From: Brevibacterium sp. p3-SID960
GTDB lineage: Bacteria > Actinomycetota > Actinomycetes > Actinomycetales > Brevibacteriaceae
Length of the DNA: 64,000 nucleotides
Direction of reading: 5' to 3'
Assembly: GCF_025144725.1 (NCBI RefSeq)
Contig: NZ_JALXKS010000010.1
Location: forward strand, 1 to 64,000
Position numbers and translations under genes: made by a program
Shown: positions 1-7,710 of the stretch, piece after piece
Position numbering within the stretch: position 1 is the first letter of the stretch
Layout of the letters: every line of letters begins with the position of its first letter
The notes under the pieces: generated by a model
Told to the model about the DNA's origin: nothing
Database searches by the model: none
The model's input: the letters and a program-made list of their open reading frames with translations, nothing else

Positions 1-2
1 GG

Positions 3-716
3 GGGCGGAGCCAGCGCACCGCCGAAGCCGTCGCCCCGGTTCGCCGGTTCCTGCCGACGCACCGCATCCGCGACGCCGTGATGAGCCGCCGCGGCCTCGA
101 GTGGGGCATCCCCGCGATGCTGCTCGCCGCTCCCTACATCGCAGCCGTCAAGCTCCTGACCGAGCACATCGAGCAGGCCGGTCCCGGCTGGGGTTGGCTG
201 CATCTGGTCGTGCTGCTGTGCGCATGGAACGCGCTCAAGATGCTCTGGCTCGGCCCGATGAGCCTCATCGCCCTCGCCAGTGCCCGGCACCGCGAGCACG
301 TCCAGCGCCGCGCCGCCCGTCGCGAAGCCGAGACGCACGGTACGCCGGACGAGACTCTGGTCATGGCCCGGGGGTGCATCATGAACGCCGTCACCTACCG
401 GTACAGCGCGGAGGAGAACCCGACCAGGCTGAACCAGCAAGAAGCCGACTGCCGCCGCTACGCCAACGAGCACGGCCTGACCATCATCGAGGTCTTCACC
501 GACACCGGGCACAGCCGCCACGGCCTGCATCACATGCTCGATGCCGCCCAGCGGGAGGACGTCACCGGGCTCATCGTCACCGACCTTGCTCGGCTCGGTT
601 CCAAGTATGCCGATCACGTCGCCGTCGTCCAGCAGCTCCACGACGCCGGAGTCGACATCCACGTCACCAAAGACCGCACCTCGGACCCGGCTACTCACTT
701 CACGACGCCGCGGTGA
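3..716 (+). CDS. 5'-partial ORF: small membrane protein joined to serine-recombinase N-domain
   Basis: The frame is open to the left edge of the window, so the gene starts upstream. Residues up to about 95 after the ATG at 78 resemble a short two-helix actinobacterial membrane protein often labelled 'sulfate permease': an RRGLEWGIPAMLLA segment, then a second hydrophobic segment ending in LGPMSL. The second half, from the ATG at 381, is a serine-recombinase catalytic domain. It has YRYS with the candidate nucleophile Ser, a conserved Gln in LNQQEADCRRYA, and a degenerate VTDLARLGSK in place of the usual DRLSR. The frame stops at 716, before the E-helix and DNA-binding domain, so the recombinase is truncated. 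Either two genes have fused by loss of a stop, or translation of the recombinase restarts at 381. The recombinase is probably non-functional. Confidence 0.6.
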   Translation, partial: GRSQRTAEAVAPVRRFLPTHRIRDAVMSRRGLEWGIPAMLLAAPYIAAVKLLTEHIEQAGPGWGWLHLVVLLCAWNALKMLWLGPMSLIALASARHREHVQRRAARREAETHGTPDETLVMARGCIMNAVTYRYSAEENPTRLNQQEADCRRYANEHGLTIIEVFTDTGHSRHGLHHMLDAAQREDVTGLIVTDLARLGSKYADHVAVVQQLHDAGVDIHVTKDRTSDPATHFTTPR

Positions 717-1059
717 CGCTCCACGTCGCAAGGGGGAACATCACGGGCACGCAGGATGCGCTCCTCCTCGGAGTCATGCAGGCTTACACCAAAGTCGATG
801 TTCCCGGGGGACTGCTCGCCCGGCGGCGGCAGGACCTACGCCAGAGCAGCCCCGAATGCCTCGGCGCCTGGCCCTGCTCCCGGCCGCTGGGTGCGGCTCG
901 CTCTGCCACCCTCATCCCTTCGCGACATGGCGGGGGAAGGACGTTGCGCCAAGAAGTCGCACCGTGTCCACGGGCTGTGGGAGGATGTGCTGGAGACCTC
1001 CAGGAGGAGAACTGACGTGCCGGTAGCGAGGCAAGACTAGTAGGAGAGGGGCGACGTGC
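717..1059. other. Gap without intact gene; possible recombinase debris
   Basis: These 343 bases hold no convincing gene. Reading on from the truncated recombinase in the +2 frame gives a stretch (HDAAVTLHVARGNITG) that could be frameshifted recombinase remnant, but I could not match it firmly. A purine-rich GGAGAGGGG just before 1060 is a plausible ribosome binding site for the next gene. Confidence 0.4.
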
Positions 1060-2577
1060 ATGGCTAAGTCGTCGACTAAGAAGCCCATGCGTCCGCCTTT
1101 CCCAGTTGAAGACATAGCTCTCGATCTGATTGACCTCGATATACGGAACTCTCGGTTTCCGCGAGATGCCCAATCGCAGACCGATGCATTCGAGCTGATG
1201 TTGAACACCGCCGGCGATGACTGCCTCGAAATGCTCAGGGATTTGACCCGGTCCGGACGTATGAATAGTTCTGACACCCCGATCGTTGTAGCTCGCGATG
1301 GACGCTACGTGATGATGGAGGGAAACCGCCGTCTAACGTGTCTCCGACTTTGGGCTGACCCTACTCTGCTACGCCAGGACGAATCGCTGGAAAAGCAGTA
1401 TCTTTCTCGTGTTGAACGGCTGGTCGACGACAGCGCCTACGCTCCGCCAGCAGTGTTGCGCGTGGCGGTAGCACCAGATGAGGCGGACGCGGACGTCTGG
1501 ATCGAGAGAAAGCATACGGGTGGCGCAGGCGGCGCAGGCACCGTTGAATGGGGCGCCGCGATGAAGGATCGTCGTCGAGCACGAAACGATCCGGCTAAGG
1601 CTTCCCGCGCTATGGCATTCGTCGAACTTGTGTCCGGCGAGTATGCAGAAGAGCCGGACGTGCTTGCCGCTCTAGAGACGGTCCGTAGTGCCCGCTACAC
1701 GTTCATCCAGAGGTTTGTGGATCGCAGTGTCGTTCGCGACATGATCGGCCTCGACTTCTCGAATGGGAAGATGGCGTTCCGTCATGGAGCCGAGCTCTCC
1801 CTGCCGATCATCCGACAGGTGCTCACCGACTTTGCACAACCGAAGGCTGAGTCCGGCAAGACTTGGGCGCGGGAACTGGATACGGTAGACGACTTCCGTG
1901 ACTACCTCAATAAGTATTCTCACCTCCTCCCCGGAATGGGAGACACGCGCGCAAGGGAGCCACACGGTGCCGGCAAGGAGGCACAGGGGTCAGCTGGGGC
2001 GACAGGTGCTCGTTCGGGCGGAGCCCAGGGTGAGCCAACGAACAGTGGGTACTCAGGAGATGGCGGCGGTCAGAGCCATGGGAGCAGCAAGGCTGAGGCC
2101 AATGATCCACGGCCTCCGCGCCCAACACCTGGCCGGGAGCACATCCTTCGAGGGCTCGTTCTAGACAAGTTCACGCCACGTATCCAGGAGATGGTGCGCC
2201 AAACATCGTTGCTTAGCGTGCAACGTCAAAACGAAACAGTCTCAGTGATGCTGCGAGTCATCCTTGATCTCACGGCGTATCAATTCCTCATGTCGCACGG
2301 TCAGCAAAACGTGCCCAAGGATCTTGACAAGAGAATCAAGAGCGCCATCAAGATAATTGATCCACAAGCCTCGGATGCGCTTGGCACGGCCGAGGCTACG
2401 CCGCCGCTTCGTAAGGCATTTCACAACACGACTGCGGACAGCATCAGGCTCGCTCAGTACGCGGTGCATGACATCCATAGCGGCCGGACGCCCGCGGAAG
2501 TCTTGACTTTGGCGGATCGTTATACCCCGGTCCTTGTCGAGATGAACGCCCATATGGGGAGCACGCCGATCCAATGA
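1060..2577 (+). CDS. ParB/Srx-like N-terminal domain protein
   Basis: This 505-residue protein carries a ParB-like nuclease or CTPase fold at about residues 10-180. The motif EGNRRLTCLRLW at 87-98 corresponds to the GERR-type signature of ParB N-terminal domains. Residues ~290-355 form a Gly/Ser/Ala-rich low-complexity linker. The remainder (~360-500) is predicted helical, with RVILDLTAYQFL and LAQYAVHDIHSG segments resembling C-terminal helical domains of large ParB-domain proteins on mobile elements. Its stop overlaps the methyltransferase start by 4 bp, so the two are translationally coupled. GC is visibly lower than in the core genes further on, which suggests horizontal transfer. It has no ParA partner and is too long for a segregation ParB. 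I infer a role in DNA modification, defence or mobile-element regulation. The function is unknown. Confidence 0.75.
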   Translation: MAKSSTKKPMRPPFPVEDIALDLIDLDIRNSRFPRDAQSQTDAFELMLNTAGDDCLEMLRDLTRSGRMNSSDTPIVVARDGRYVMMEGNRRLTCLRLWADPTLLRQDESLEKQYLSRVERLVDDSAYAPPAVLRVAVAPDEADADVWIERKHTGGAGGAGTVEWGAAMKDRRRARNDPAKASRAMAFVELVSGEYAEEPDVLAALETVRSARYTFIQRFVDRSVVRDMIGLDFSNGKMAFRHGAELSLPIIRQVLTDFAQPKAESGKTWARELDTVDDFRDYLNKYSHLLPGMGDTRAREPHGAGKEAQGSAGATGARSGGAQGEPTNSGYSGDGGGQSHGSSKAEANDPRPPRPTPGREHILRGLVLDKFTPRIQEMVRQTSLLSVQRQNETVSVMLRVILDLTAYQFLMSHGQQNVPKDLDKRIKSAIKIIDPQASDALGTAEATPPLRKAFHNTTADSIRLAQYAVHDIHSGRTPAEVLTLADRYTPVLVEMNAHMGSTPIQ

Positions 2578-3443
2578 GGTATCTATCACCACTTCGATAC
2601 CCAGGGGGAAAAGCCCGACTTGCGCCTTACCTCGCAAGGCTTATCTCTGCCCAAACTCCTGAGCCACGTCAGTATGCAGAACCTTTTGCTGGGGGAGCGG
2701 GAGCGGCTCTGCATCTCTTGCGCGACAGCGTCGTGGATCGAATCCACTTGAATGACCTGAACCCTGGGATCGCGGCGTTCTGGCGGGCCTCACTAGATTT
2801 CCCGAATCAGTTTTGTAGAGAGATTCGGTCTGTACCTTTAACTATTGAGGAATGGCGTCGACAGAGCGAAATATATGCAACTCCCGCGGGGCGGGAGGAC
2901 TTCGAGCTTGGATTCGCTACTTTCTACCTGAACCGAACGAACCGGTCGGGCATCCTGGATGCTGGGCCGATCGGCGGGTTTGAACAGCTTGGCAAGTGGA
3001 AGATTGATGCGCGATTCAATCGTGAGTCACTTTCGACAAGGATCCAGGCTATCGCAGATATGCGCCATCGGATCTACGTCACCGAATATGATGCGTTAGA
3101 TTTTCTTGGCTCGATTCAAGATGTCTCGACCGACGTTTTTGTCTATGCAGATCCTCCGTACCTTGTTCAAGGCGAAGGCCTTTACCTGCATGCATTTGAC
3201 GCGGAAGCTCACCTAGAACTCGCGAGGGTTCTGGCGAGTGCCCAGTTCCCTTGGATTCTCACTTACGATGATGACCCACGGATCACGAATCTGCTCTATA
3301 GCGGCGGGAGATGCGCCACTTTCGACATCGCCCACACTGCGCATCGCCAACACGTTGGAACCGAAGCTGTGATCTACTCCGAAAACCTGGTTGTTCCGGA
3401 CCTGGAGATCACGGCAGGTCGGGTAGCCCGATGGACCGCTTAG
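2574..3443 (+). CDS. D12-class DNA adenine-N6 methyltransferase (Dam-like)
   Basis: This 289-residue enzyme should transfer a methyl group from S-adenosylmethionine to N6 of adenine in DNA. It shows the D12 (MethyltransfD12) order: RYPGGKARL at 8-16, the SAM-binding AEPFAGGAGAALHLL at 35-49, NRTNRSGI near 120, and the catalytic DPPY at 193-196. Length is normal for orphan Dam enzymes (about 270-300). It overlaps the ParB-like gene by ATGA. No restriction endonuclease is recognisable next to it, so either it is a solitary methyltransferase or the ParB-like protein is its functional partner. Base composition is AT-richer than in the surrounding core genes. The target sequence cannot be read from the protein. 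Confidence 0.88.
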   Translation: MRYLSPLRYPGGKARLAPYLARLISAQTPEPRQYAEPFAGGAGAALHLLRDSVVDRIHLNDLNPGIAAFWRASLDFPNQFCREIRSVPLTIEEWRRQSEIYATPAGREDFELGFATFYLNRTNRSGILDAGPIGGFEQLGKWKIDARFNRESLSTRIQAIADMRHRIYVTEYDALDFLGSIQDVSTDVFVYADPPYLVQGEGLYLHAFDAEAHLELARVLASAQFPWILTYDDDPRITNLLYSGGRCATFDIAHTAHRQHVGTEAVIYSENLVVPDLEITAGRVARWTA

Positions 3444-3512
3444 CGCCCTCGGGATCCATCCTGAGCTAGAGATCCGCTGATTCTACGATGGGATCTAATC
3501 CCACGGGTTCGC

Positions 3513-3977
3513 TCACCTCTCGCGGCCATGCGTGTCTCGCAGGGTGATCCCCGCATGCATTAGGTGCACTCGAACCGAGCTTGGATTGAAGCCGAGCCGC
3601 TCGCCGATCCTGGCCAGGGACTCGCCCTGCTCGTAGCGACGGCACATCTCGATCACCTGTTCCGATGATGGCTTCTCACGACGCAGTCGAACGCCTCGTT
3701 CCCGCAACCGTCCAGCGAGACGCTGACGGCTTACACCCAGGTCGCTCGCGATCAACCGTAGGGTGTCACCATCCAGGTAGCGGCGTTCCGCCTCATCGAG
3801 CATCGTCGAGGTCAGTCGCGGAACCTGGCTTGGGAGCGGCCGCGTGGAGGCCGGCGATAGGGCAGCCTTCTTGCGCCGCCGACGGATCGCACGATGCGAC
3901 GAGACCGCCAACTGCAAGGACGGGGCAAGGTTAGAACACTGTCGCGCTACCTCCACATTTGTGAAGTCTCGGGACAT
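3513..3977 (-). CDS. Helix-turn-helix protein resembling a recombinase/invertase C-terminal tail
   Basis: The protein has 154 residues. The first ~55 are basic and unrecognised. Residues ~60-154 contain two tandem helix-turn-helix units: LRLIASDLGVSRQRL, then SLARIGERLGFNPSSVRVHL followed by the ending LRDTHGRER. That ending is typical of the DNA-binding tails of actinobacterial serine recombinases and of small HTH proteins derived from them. There is no catalytic domain in frame. The ATG at 3977 lies inside the left arm of a strong palindrome (3967-3998), so the first residues MSRDFT are encoded by a repeat that also occurs at 53853-53903. It may be a relic of a recombinase whose catalytic part was lost, or a stand-alone DNA-binding protein of the island. 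Confidence 0.55.
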   Translation of the reverse strand: MSRDFTNVEVARQCSNLAPSLQLAVSSHRAIRRRRKKAALSPASTRPLPSQVPRLTSTMLDEAERRYLDGDTLRLIASDLGVSRQRLAGRLRERGVRLRREKPSSEQVIEMCRRYEQGESLARIGERLGFNPSSVRVHLMHAGITLRDTHGRER

Positions 3978-4005
3978 CGTTCACTCGATGTCCCGAGATT
4001 TCTTT
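3953..4005 (+). repeat. 52-bp palindromic repeat, copy 1 (island edge)
   Basis: This sequence matches the stretch at 53853-53903 on the opposite strand with three substitutions and one single-base indel. The match runs from CCACATT through a perfect 13-bp stem (TCTCGGGACATCG, 6-nt loop, CGATGTCCCGAGA) to TTTCTTT. The second copy starts at the last bases of tRNA-Val. It could be a dispersed repeat, a relic attachment site, or a terminator captured by a moving island. Confidence 0.85.
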
Positions 4006-4008
4006 TTG
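3967..4008 (+). terminator. Rho-independent-type hairpin
   Basis: A perfect 13-bp stem with a 6-nt loop (3967-3998) is followed by TTTCTTTTTG, which has intrinsic-terminator architecture on the plus strand. No plus-strand gene ends immediately upstream. The hairpin overlaps the start codon of the minus-strand HTH gene. Confidence 0.6.
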
Positions 4009-4144
4009 TTTTGGCGTTGATGTCTCGCGTCATCGCTTCGGGTTTCGGACAGAAACGCTGGCCATCATCACGGGTTGAGGTTACCCTCGATTAGTGGACA
4101 CCCGAGTTAGCGGGATTTGCTGTCCTGCTGGAAGGATGTTCAGT

Positions 4145-4471
4145 ATGTCAGATCAGAAGCGCCAGCGGCGTTCTTATACTCAGGAGTATCGGGTCGAGGC
4201 TGCGGGTCTCGTCATTGACACTGGCAGGTCTATTGCTGCGGTGGCCAGGGAAATCGGAGTCGGTGAGCAGACCCTGGGCACCTGGGTGAAAGCAGAGAAG
4301 GGCCGGCGTCGCGTCGATGGGGAATCCACGGGCGCGTTGAACGAGGATGAGCGGGCTGAATTGGCACGGTTGAGGCGGGAGAACTTCGATCTGAAACAGG
4401 ACAATGAGTTCCTGGGAAAAGCAGCCGCCTTCTTCGCGTCGAAGCCTCGAAACAAGAGAAATTCGAACTGA
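4145..4471 (+). CDS. IS3-family transposase OrfA
   Basis: This 108-residue protein begins at MSDQKRQRRSY; an in-frame upstream ATG at 4094 would lie in the IS terminus and is unlikely to be used. It contains the Tnp_1 helix-turn-helix (SIAAVAREIGVGEQTLGTWV) and a leucine-rich coiled coil (ELARLRRENFDLKQ) ending in FLGKAAAFFASK. The stop at 4469-4471 overlaps the OrfB start by one base. IS3 elements make the full OrfAB transposase by programmed -1 frameshifting in such an overlap. The OrfB frame is open upstream of its ATG here (SKQEKFELM), which is consistent with that. Confidence 0.9.
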   Translation: MSDQKRQRRSYTQEYRVEAAGLVIDTGRSIAAVAREIGVGEQTLGTWVKAEKGRRRVDGESTGALNEDERAELARLRRENFDLKQDNEFLGKAAAFFASKPRNKRNSN

Positions 4472-5379
4472 TGGACTCGGAGAAGGCACGCTACGCGATC
4501 CGCCGGATGGCCAGACTCCTTGATGTGACGAGATCCGGGTACTACGCATGGAAGAAGCGCCGGCAGGCCGGAGCTTCGAAGCGCGCGCGAGCGCAACGTA
4601 GTCTTGACGGGCAGGTCGCAGCGGTCCATGCGGAGTCTGATGGTGTCTACGGGGCACCGCGAGTGGCAGCGCAATTGGCTCGACAAGGCGTGTGCGTGGA
4701 TGAGAAGACGGTCGCGGCATCGCTGCGCAGGCAGGGCCTTGAAGGGATCAGTCCGCGCAGGTTCAAGCCGGTGACGACTCTGCCGGGTGTGGCGACTCAT
4801 CACATTCCGGACCTCGTGAAACGGGTCTGGGATCGAGGTGAGTTGGATGCTGTGTGGATCAGCGATATTACGTATCTTCGCACGTGGGAAGGGTTCGTGT
4901 ATTTGTGTGTGATCCGCGATGGGTGCTCACGCCGAGTGATCGGTTGGGCAATGGCCGATCGGCAGAATTCTGACCTCGTGGAACGGGCGTTGAGGATGGC
5001 TCATACATTAAGAGAAATGGTTCCAGATGACGTCATATTTCATGCGGACAAAGGCGCGCAGTACACGTCGGCTCAGTTGCATCAGGCATCTGTCGAACTG
5101 GGGCTTAAGCAATCGGTGGGCCGGACTGGGGTGTGTTGGGATAACGCGATGTCGGAATCATTCTGGTCGTCGTTGAAAACGGAGTTCTTCGAGCGGCGAG
5201 TGTGGCCGACCCGGGCTGAAGCGATGCGGGCAGTCGCTGGCTGGATCGAAGTGGTCTATAACCGACGGCGGTTGCACTCGGCGTTGGGAATGGTCCCGCC
5301 GGTGGAGTTCGAAGAGAAGTTCTTGGCCGAGCAGAGTGCCGGCCAGATCGGAGAAGAAGCGTCTACGCAGGCTGCGTGA
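4471..5379 (+). CDS. IS3-family transposase OrfB (DDE integrase core)
   Basis: This 302-residue catalytic subunit has an HTH_21 segment (GVYGAPRVAAQL) followed by the rve integrase core. The DDE triad is visible as D132 in WISDITYL, D193 in FHADKGAQYTS and E229 in MSESFWSSLK, giving the canonical 35-residue D-E spacing. The C-terminus YNRRRLHSALG is typical. All catalytic residues are present, so the enzyme should be competent once fused to OrfA by frameshifting. Confidence 0.95.
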   Translation: MDSEKARYAIRRMARLLDVTRSGYYAWKKRRQAGASKRARAQRSLDGQVAAVHAESDGVYGAPRVAAQLARQGVCVDEKTVAASLRRQGLEGISPRRFKPVTTLPGVATHHIPDLVKRVWDRGELDAVWISDITYLRTWEGFVYLCVIRDGCSRRVIGWAMADRQNSDLVERALRMAHTLREMVPDDVIFHADKGAQYTSAQLHQASVELGLKQSVGRTGVCWDNAMSESFWSSLKTEFFERRVWPTRAEAMRAVAGWIEVVYNRRRLHSALGMVPPVEFEEKFLAEQSAGQIGEEASTQAA

Positions 5380-5439
5380 TGTGGTTCACGTGTCCACAAC
5401 TTGCGGGGAACCCCAGGGTCGCAAAGCGACTATTTGCGG

Positions 5440-5597
5440 GCCTGGGCACTGTAACTGGCTCTGGCATTCGGACGCTGACGGTTGTACCAAACCTCGATGC
5501 ACTCTATCACCGCAGTCCTTGCCTCCGGCCGCGTACTGAAGGACTCGTGATGGTAGAACAAGGTCTTCAGATGCGAGAAGAAGGTCTCCGCCCTCCT
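5440..5597 (-). pseudogene. Remnant of a second IS3-family transposase OrfB
   Basis: Read on the minus strand, this fragment gives AETFFSHLKTLFYHHESF followed by STRPEARTAVIECIEVWYN and RQRPNARASYS. That is the extreme C-terminal part of an IS3 (IS150-like) OrfB just after the catalytic Glu region. It has no start and no catalytic core, and it sits immediately beyond the right end of the intact IS element. The rest of 5598-5747 shows no gene. Confidence 0.75.
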
Positions 5598-5747
5598 TCA
5601 ACCTGTCTCGCACAACCATTCGGCCACAGGTGCAGGGGGCCTTTGGGGCGGATCAGCTCTGTCATGTAGTTGCGGGGTGATGTGTTGGGACAGCGTGCTG
5701 GCTTCTGCTGACTGCTGCTAGACATCACAATTCACACCAGGGCAACT

Positions 5748-7067
5748 CTACTTCGTCGCAGGGGTGTGATTGATCCACTCGGGTTCAACGCTACCTGTGG
5801 AAAGGTCGAACTCAGCGCGGTACTCATAACCTTGCGGCCACTCCTTGAAGAACCTCAGCGCGTACCGCGTGAGCATCCGGACCCCGACGTCGCGGTGGGC
5901 GGGCAACTCGACCTCAGTGACACGGATCCCCAGGTCGCCGGTCTCTCCGTCTGCTTCCACCGCATAGGGTCCTGCGACGCTGCCTCGGGCTGGGTAGGAG
6001 TTGATCGCAAACGTGCCCTCGGAACTCGCCGTCAGGTCGAGTGCCGGGTCGAAGGTGATTTCGTGATCATTGATGCGGATGCGCTCCAGGTTCTGACCTG
6101 CGAACAGATAGGTGACGCCGTCGAGCACCACGGTGTCACGTCCGGGTTCTGTGCGGACCCAGCGGCCTGGCGCCCGAGCGGGGAAGACTTCGATGATCTC
6201 CACATCGAGGCTGTACTTGGCGAAGCTGCGCATCTCACCTTGTATCGGTATTGGGACTGGGAAGCCTTGCAGCGGTCGAGGTTCCCCGTTGATCGTGAGC
6301 TTCATGTTCGCTCCTCCACCAGTGCGAAGGAAGTCGAAATCGTTGAGGAAGAAATAGGGAAACAGGTCGGGATTCTGGGAGCTGTGCCCGACTGGCGCGA
6401 GCAGGTCGAAGGGTTTGACACGGTTCGTCGACCCCTCGGAGATGTCGATGACAACGTCCCTGCCCTCGACGTCGCGGAACTCCGCGGAGACGTGGAAGCG
6501 ACCCTCGTCGTCGACCTCAAAACGCTGCTTCTCGATGGCCACGCTGGTGTATTCGTTGACCCCGGAGCCGATGACGCCGCTGTCGAAGTTCTCCTCAGGA
6601 GTGAGCGCGACGTCGTCATAGAAGTCAGCGGCACCATCATTGCGGTAGCCGATGATCCGCATACCCGTTTCGCCTGGGCGTTCGATGAGCTGCGGTTCGA
6701 AGCCTGAGTAGACGGGATCAGAGTTCTTCTCGAATTCCAGGAGCGCAACTGCGGTGATGCCCTCTTGGGTGACGACGAAGGGGAGGAATACGTCCCGAGT
6801 GCCCTCGGCGGCGCGTTCGTAGGCAGCTTCATCGACCATCGTCGTCGGTTCGCTGCGATTGAGCTCGACAATGCTCCACCCAGTGACAGCCGTTGCCAGC
6901 ACGGTGATGATTGCGGCCGCAACATGAACAACAGTGCGTTCGCCGCGCAGGAACTCTATGGAGATCAACCCGAAGGCCAGCACCAGGAACAGGACCGCAA
7001 CCGTACGGTACAGGGGAGCAGCAACCAGTGCGGCAGCGGCAAGTGCGATGGATGCCCACGCCATCAC
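5748..7067 (-). CDS. Unrecognised protein: three N-terminal TM helices plus large extracytoplasmic domain
   Basis: This 439-residue protein belongs to no family I recognise. Three hydrophobic helices occupy residues ~4-65 (ALAAAALVAAPLYRTVAVLF, then AAAIITVLATAVTGWSIVEL). They are followed by ~370 acidic, beta-rich residues, probably outside the membrane. That part includes FLRTGGGANMKLTINGEPRP, where a 'cytochrome c biogenesis ResB-like' beta domain is conceivable but unproven. It overlaps the MarR stop by 4 bp (GTG at 7067 or ATG at 7064), so it is translationally coupled to that regulator and probably under its control. No other operon member is visible downstream; the next item is an IS remnant. 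Confidence 0.7.
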   Translation of the reverse strand: MMAWASIALAAAALVAAPLYRTVAVLFLVLAFGLISIEFLRGERTVVHVAAAIITVLATAVTGWSIVELNRSEPTTMVDEAAYERAAEGTRDVFLPFVVTQEGITAVALLEFEKNSDPVYSGFEPQLIERPGETGMRIIGYRNDGAADFYDDVALTPEENFDSGVIGSGVNEYTSVAIEKQRFEVDDEGRFHVSAEFRDVEGRDVVIDISEGSTNRVKPFDLLAPVGHSSQNPDLFPYFFLNDFDFLRTGGGANMKLTINGEPRPLQGFPVPIPIQGEMRSFAKYSLDVEIIEVFPARAPGRWVRTEPGRDTVVLDGVTYLFAGQNLERIRINDHEITFDPALDLTASSEGTFAINSYPARGSVAGPYAVEADGETGDLGIRVTEVELPAHRDVGVRMLTRYALRFFKEWPQGYEYRAEFDLSTGSVEPEWINHTPATK

Positions 7068-7567
7068 CGCAGCACCTCCGGGTCTGGTCGCAGACTCTGT
7101 CCGTTGAGGTTGAGTGACATTCGGTCGAGAACAGCCATGCAGGTTGCAACGTCTCTGTCGCCGATCCCGGCGAAGATCTCATCAAGGGCATCCTGGGCAA
7201 AGTCAGTGGTGCGGGCCAGATATTCCTGTGCTGCCGGTGTCAGCTCGACAGTCTGCCCACGTCGATCACTCGGGTGGGGGCGGCACATGGCGAAACCTAG
7301 CTTTTCGAGTGCTCTCACGAGTTTCGCGGTGTTCTGATGCGAGGTGCCCAGAACCCGGGCCAAGTGGGAGATCAGAGGAAGTCTGTGGAGGCGGCTGAGG
7401 ATCAGCATGGCGTGGAGCTGCTTGAAGCTCAGTGGCCTCAAGCGTGCGTCGTAATGCGCCTGCATGCGGTTGGCCAGCGTGTGCACTCCAGCGAAGATCA
7501 GCTCTTTCTCGCCCGTGATGGAGTCTTCGTCATCGGCCGGCCTGGCGTTGTCGCTCGCGGTTGTCAC
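7064..7567 (-). CDS. MarR-family transcriptional regulator
   Basis: This 167-residue winged-helix protein starts at GTG 7567, with AGGAG a few bases upstream. The HTH lies in LISHLARVLGTSHQNTAKLV, and the MarR wing signature RPHPSDRRGQTVELT is clear. The C-terminal helices form the dimer interface. It is the first gene of a two-gene unit with the membrane protein 5748-7067. MarR proteins usually repress their own operon and respond to small aromatic ligands; the ligand here is unknown. Confidence 0.88.
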   Translation of the reverse strand: MTTASDNARPADDEDSITGEKELIFAGVHTLANRMQAHYDARLRPLSFKQLHAMLILSRLHRLPLISHLARVLGTSHQNTAKLVRALEKLGFAMCRPHPSDRRGQTVELTPAAQEYLARTTDFAQDALDEIFAGIGDRDVATCMAVLDRMSLNLNGQSLRPDPEVLR

Positions 7568-7568
7568 A

Positions 7569-7630
7569 TCTTTCTCCTCAGGCGCTCCACTCAGCTGTTC
7601 TACGACAAGTGTACAACTAGTTACATACAG
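7569..7630 (-). promoter_or_regulatory. Putative MarR promoter/operator
   Basis: Upstream of the MarR gene an AT-rich patch in otherwise GC-rich DNA contains the 8-bp palindrome AACTAGTT (7615-7622) flanked by TGTAC and ACATAC. This is a reasonable autoregulatory operator, but the assignment rests on position and symmetry alone. Confidence 0.35.
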
Positions 7631-7710
7631 GCACTGGTCTCAGCCTGCTGGTTTCCTTGCGATTCCGCTCCGTCGTCCCGGATGTCTGCACGCTGGCCGG
7701 CTAACCGTGC

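Larger units (their letters stand above)
4094..5397 (+). mobile_element. IS3-family insertion sequence, apparently complete
   Basis: This element of about 1.3 kb has the two overlapping frames of IS3 elements. Its ends are GTGGACAC at 4094 and the inverse GTGTCCAC at 5390-5397; beyond those 8 bp the inverted repeats agree poorly. No clear target duplication flanks it (TTA on the left, AAC on the right), so the original boundaries may have been rearranged. The transposase frames are intact, so it may still be active. Confidence 0.85.

Noticed and set aside
101..1015. 304-codon Arg/Pro-rich frame over the recombinase ORF
   Set aside because: Extreme Arg/Pro/His content is typical of an off-frame read. 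Only a possible recombinase tail is of interest.
1060..2577. Chromosome-partition ParB
   Set aside because: No ParA gene or parS-like sites are nearby, the protein is about 505 residues with an unusual C-terminus, and it is coupled to a methyltransferase.
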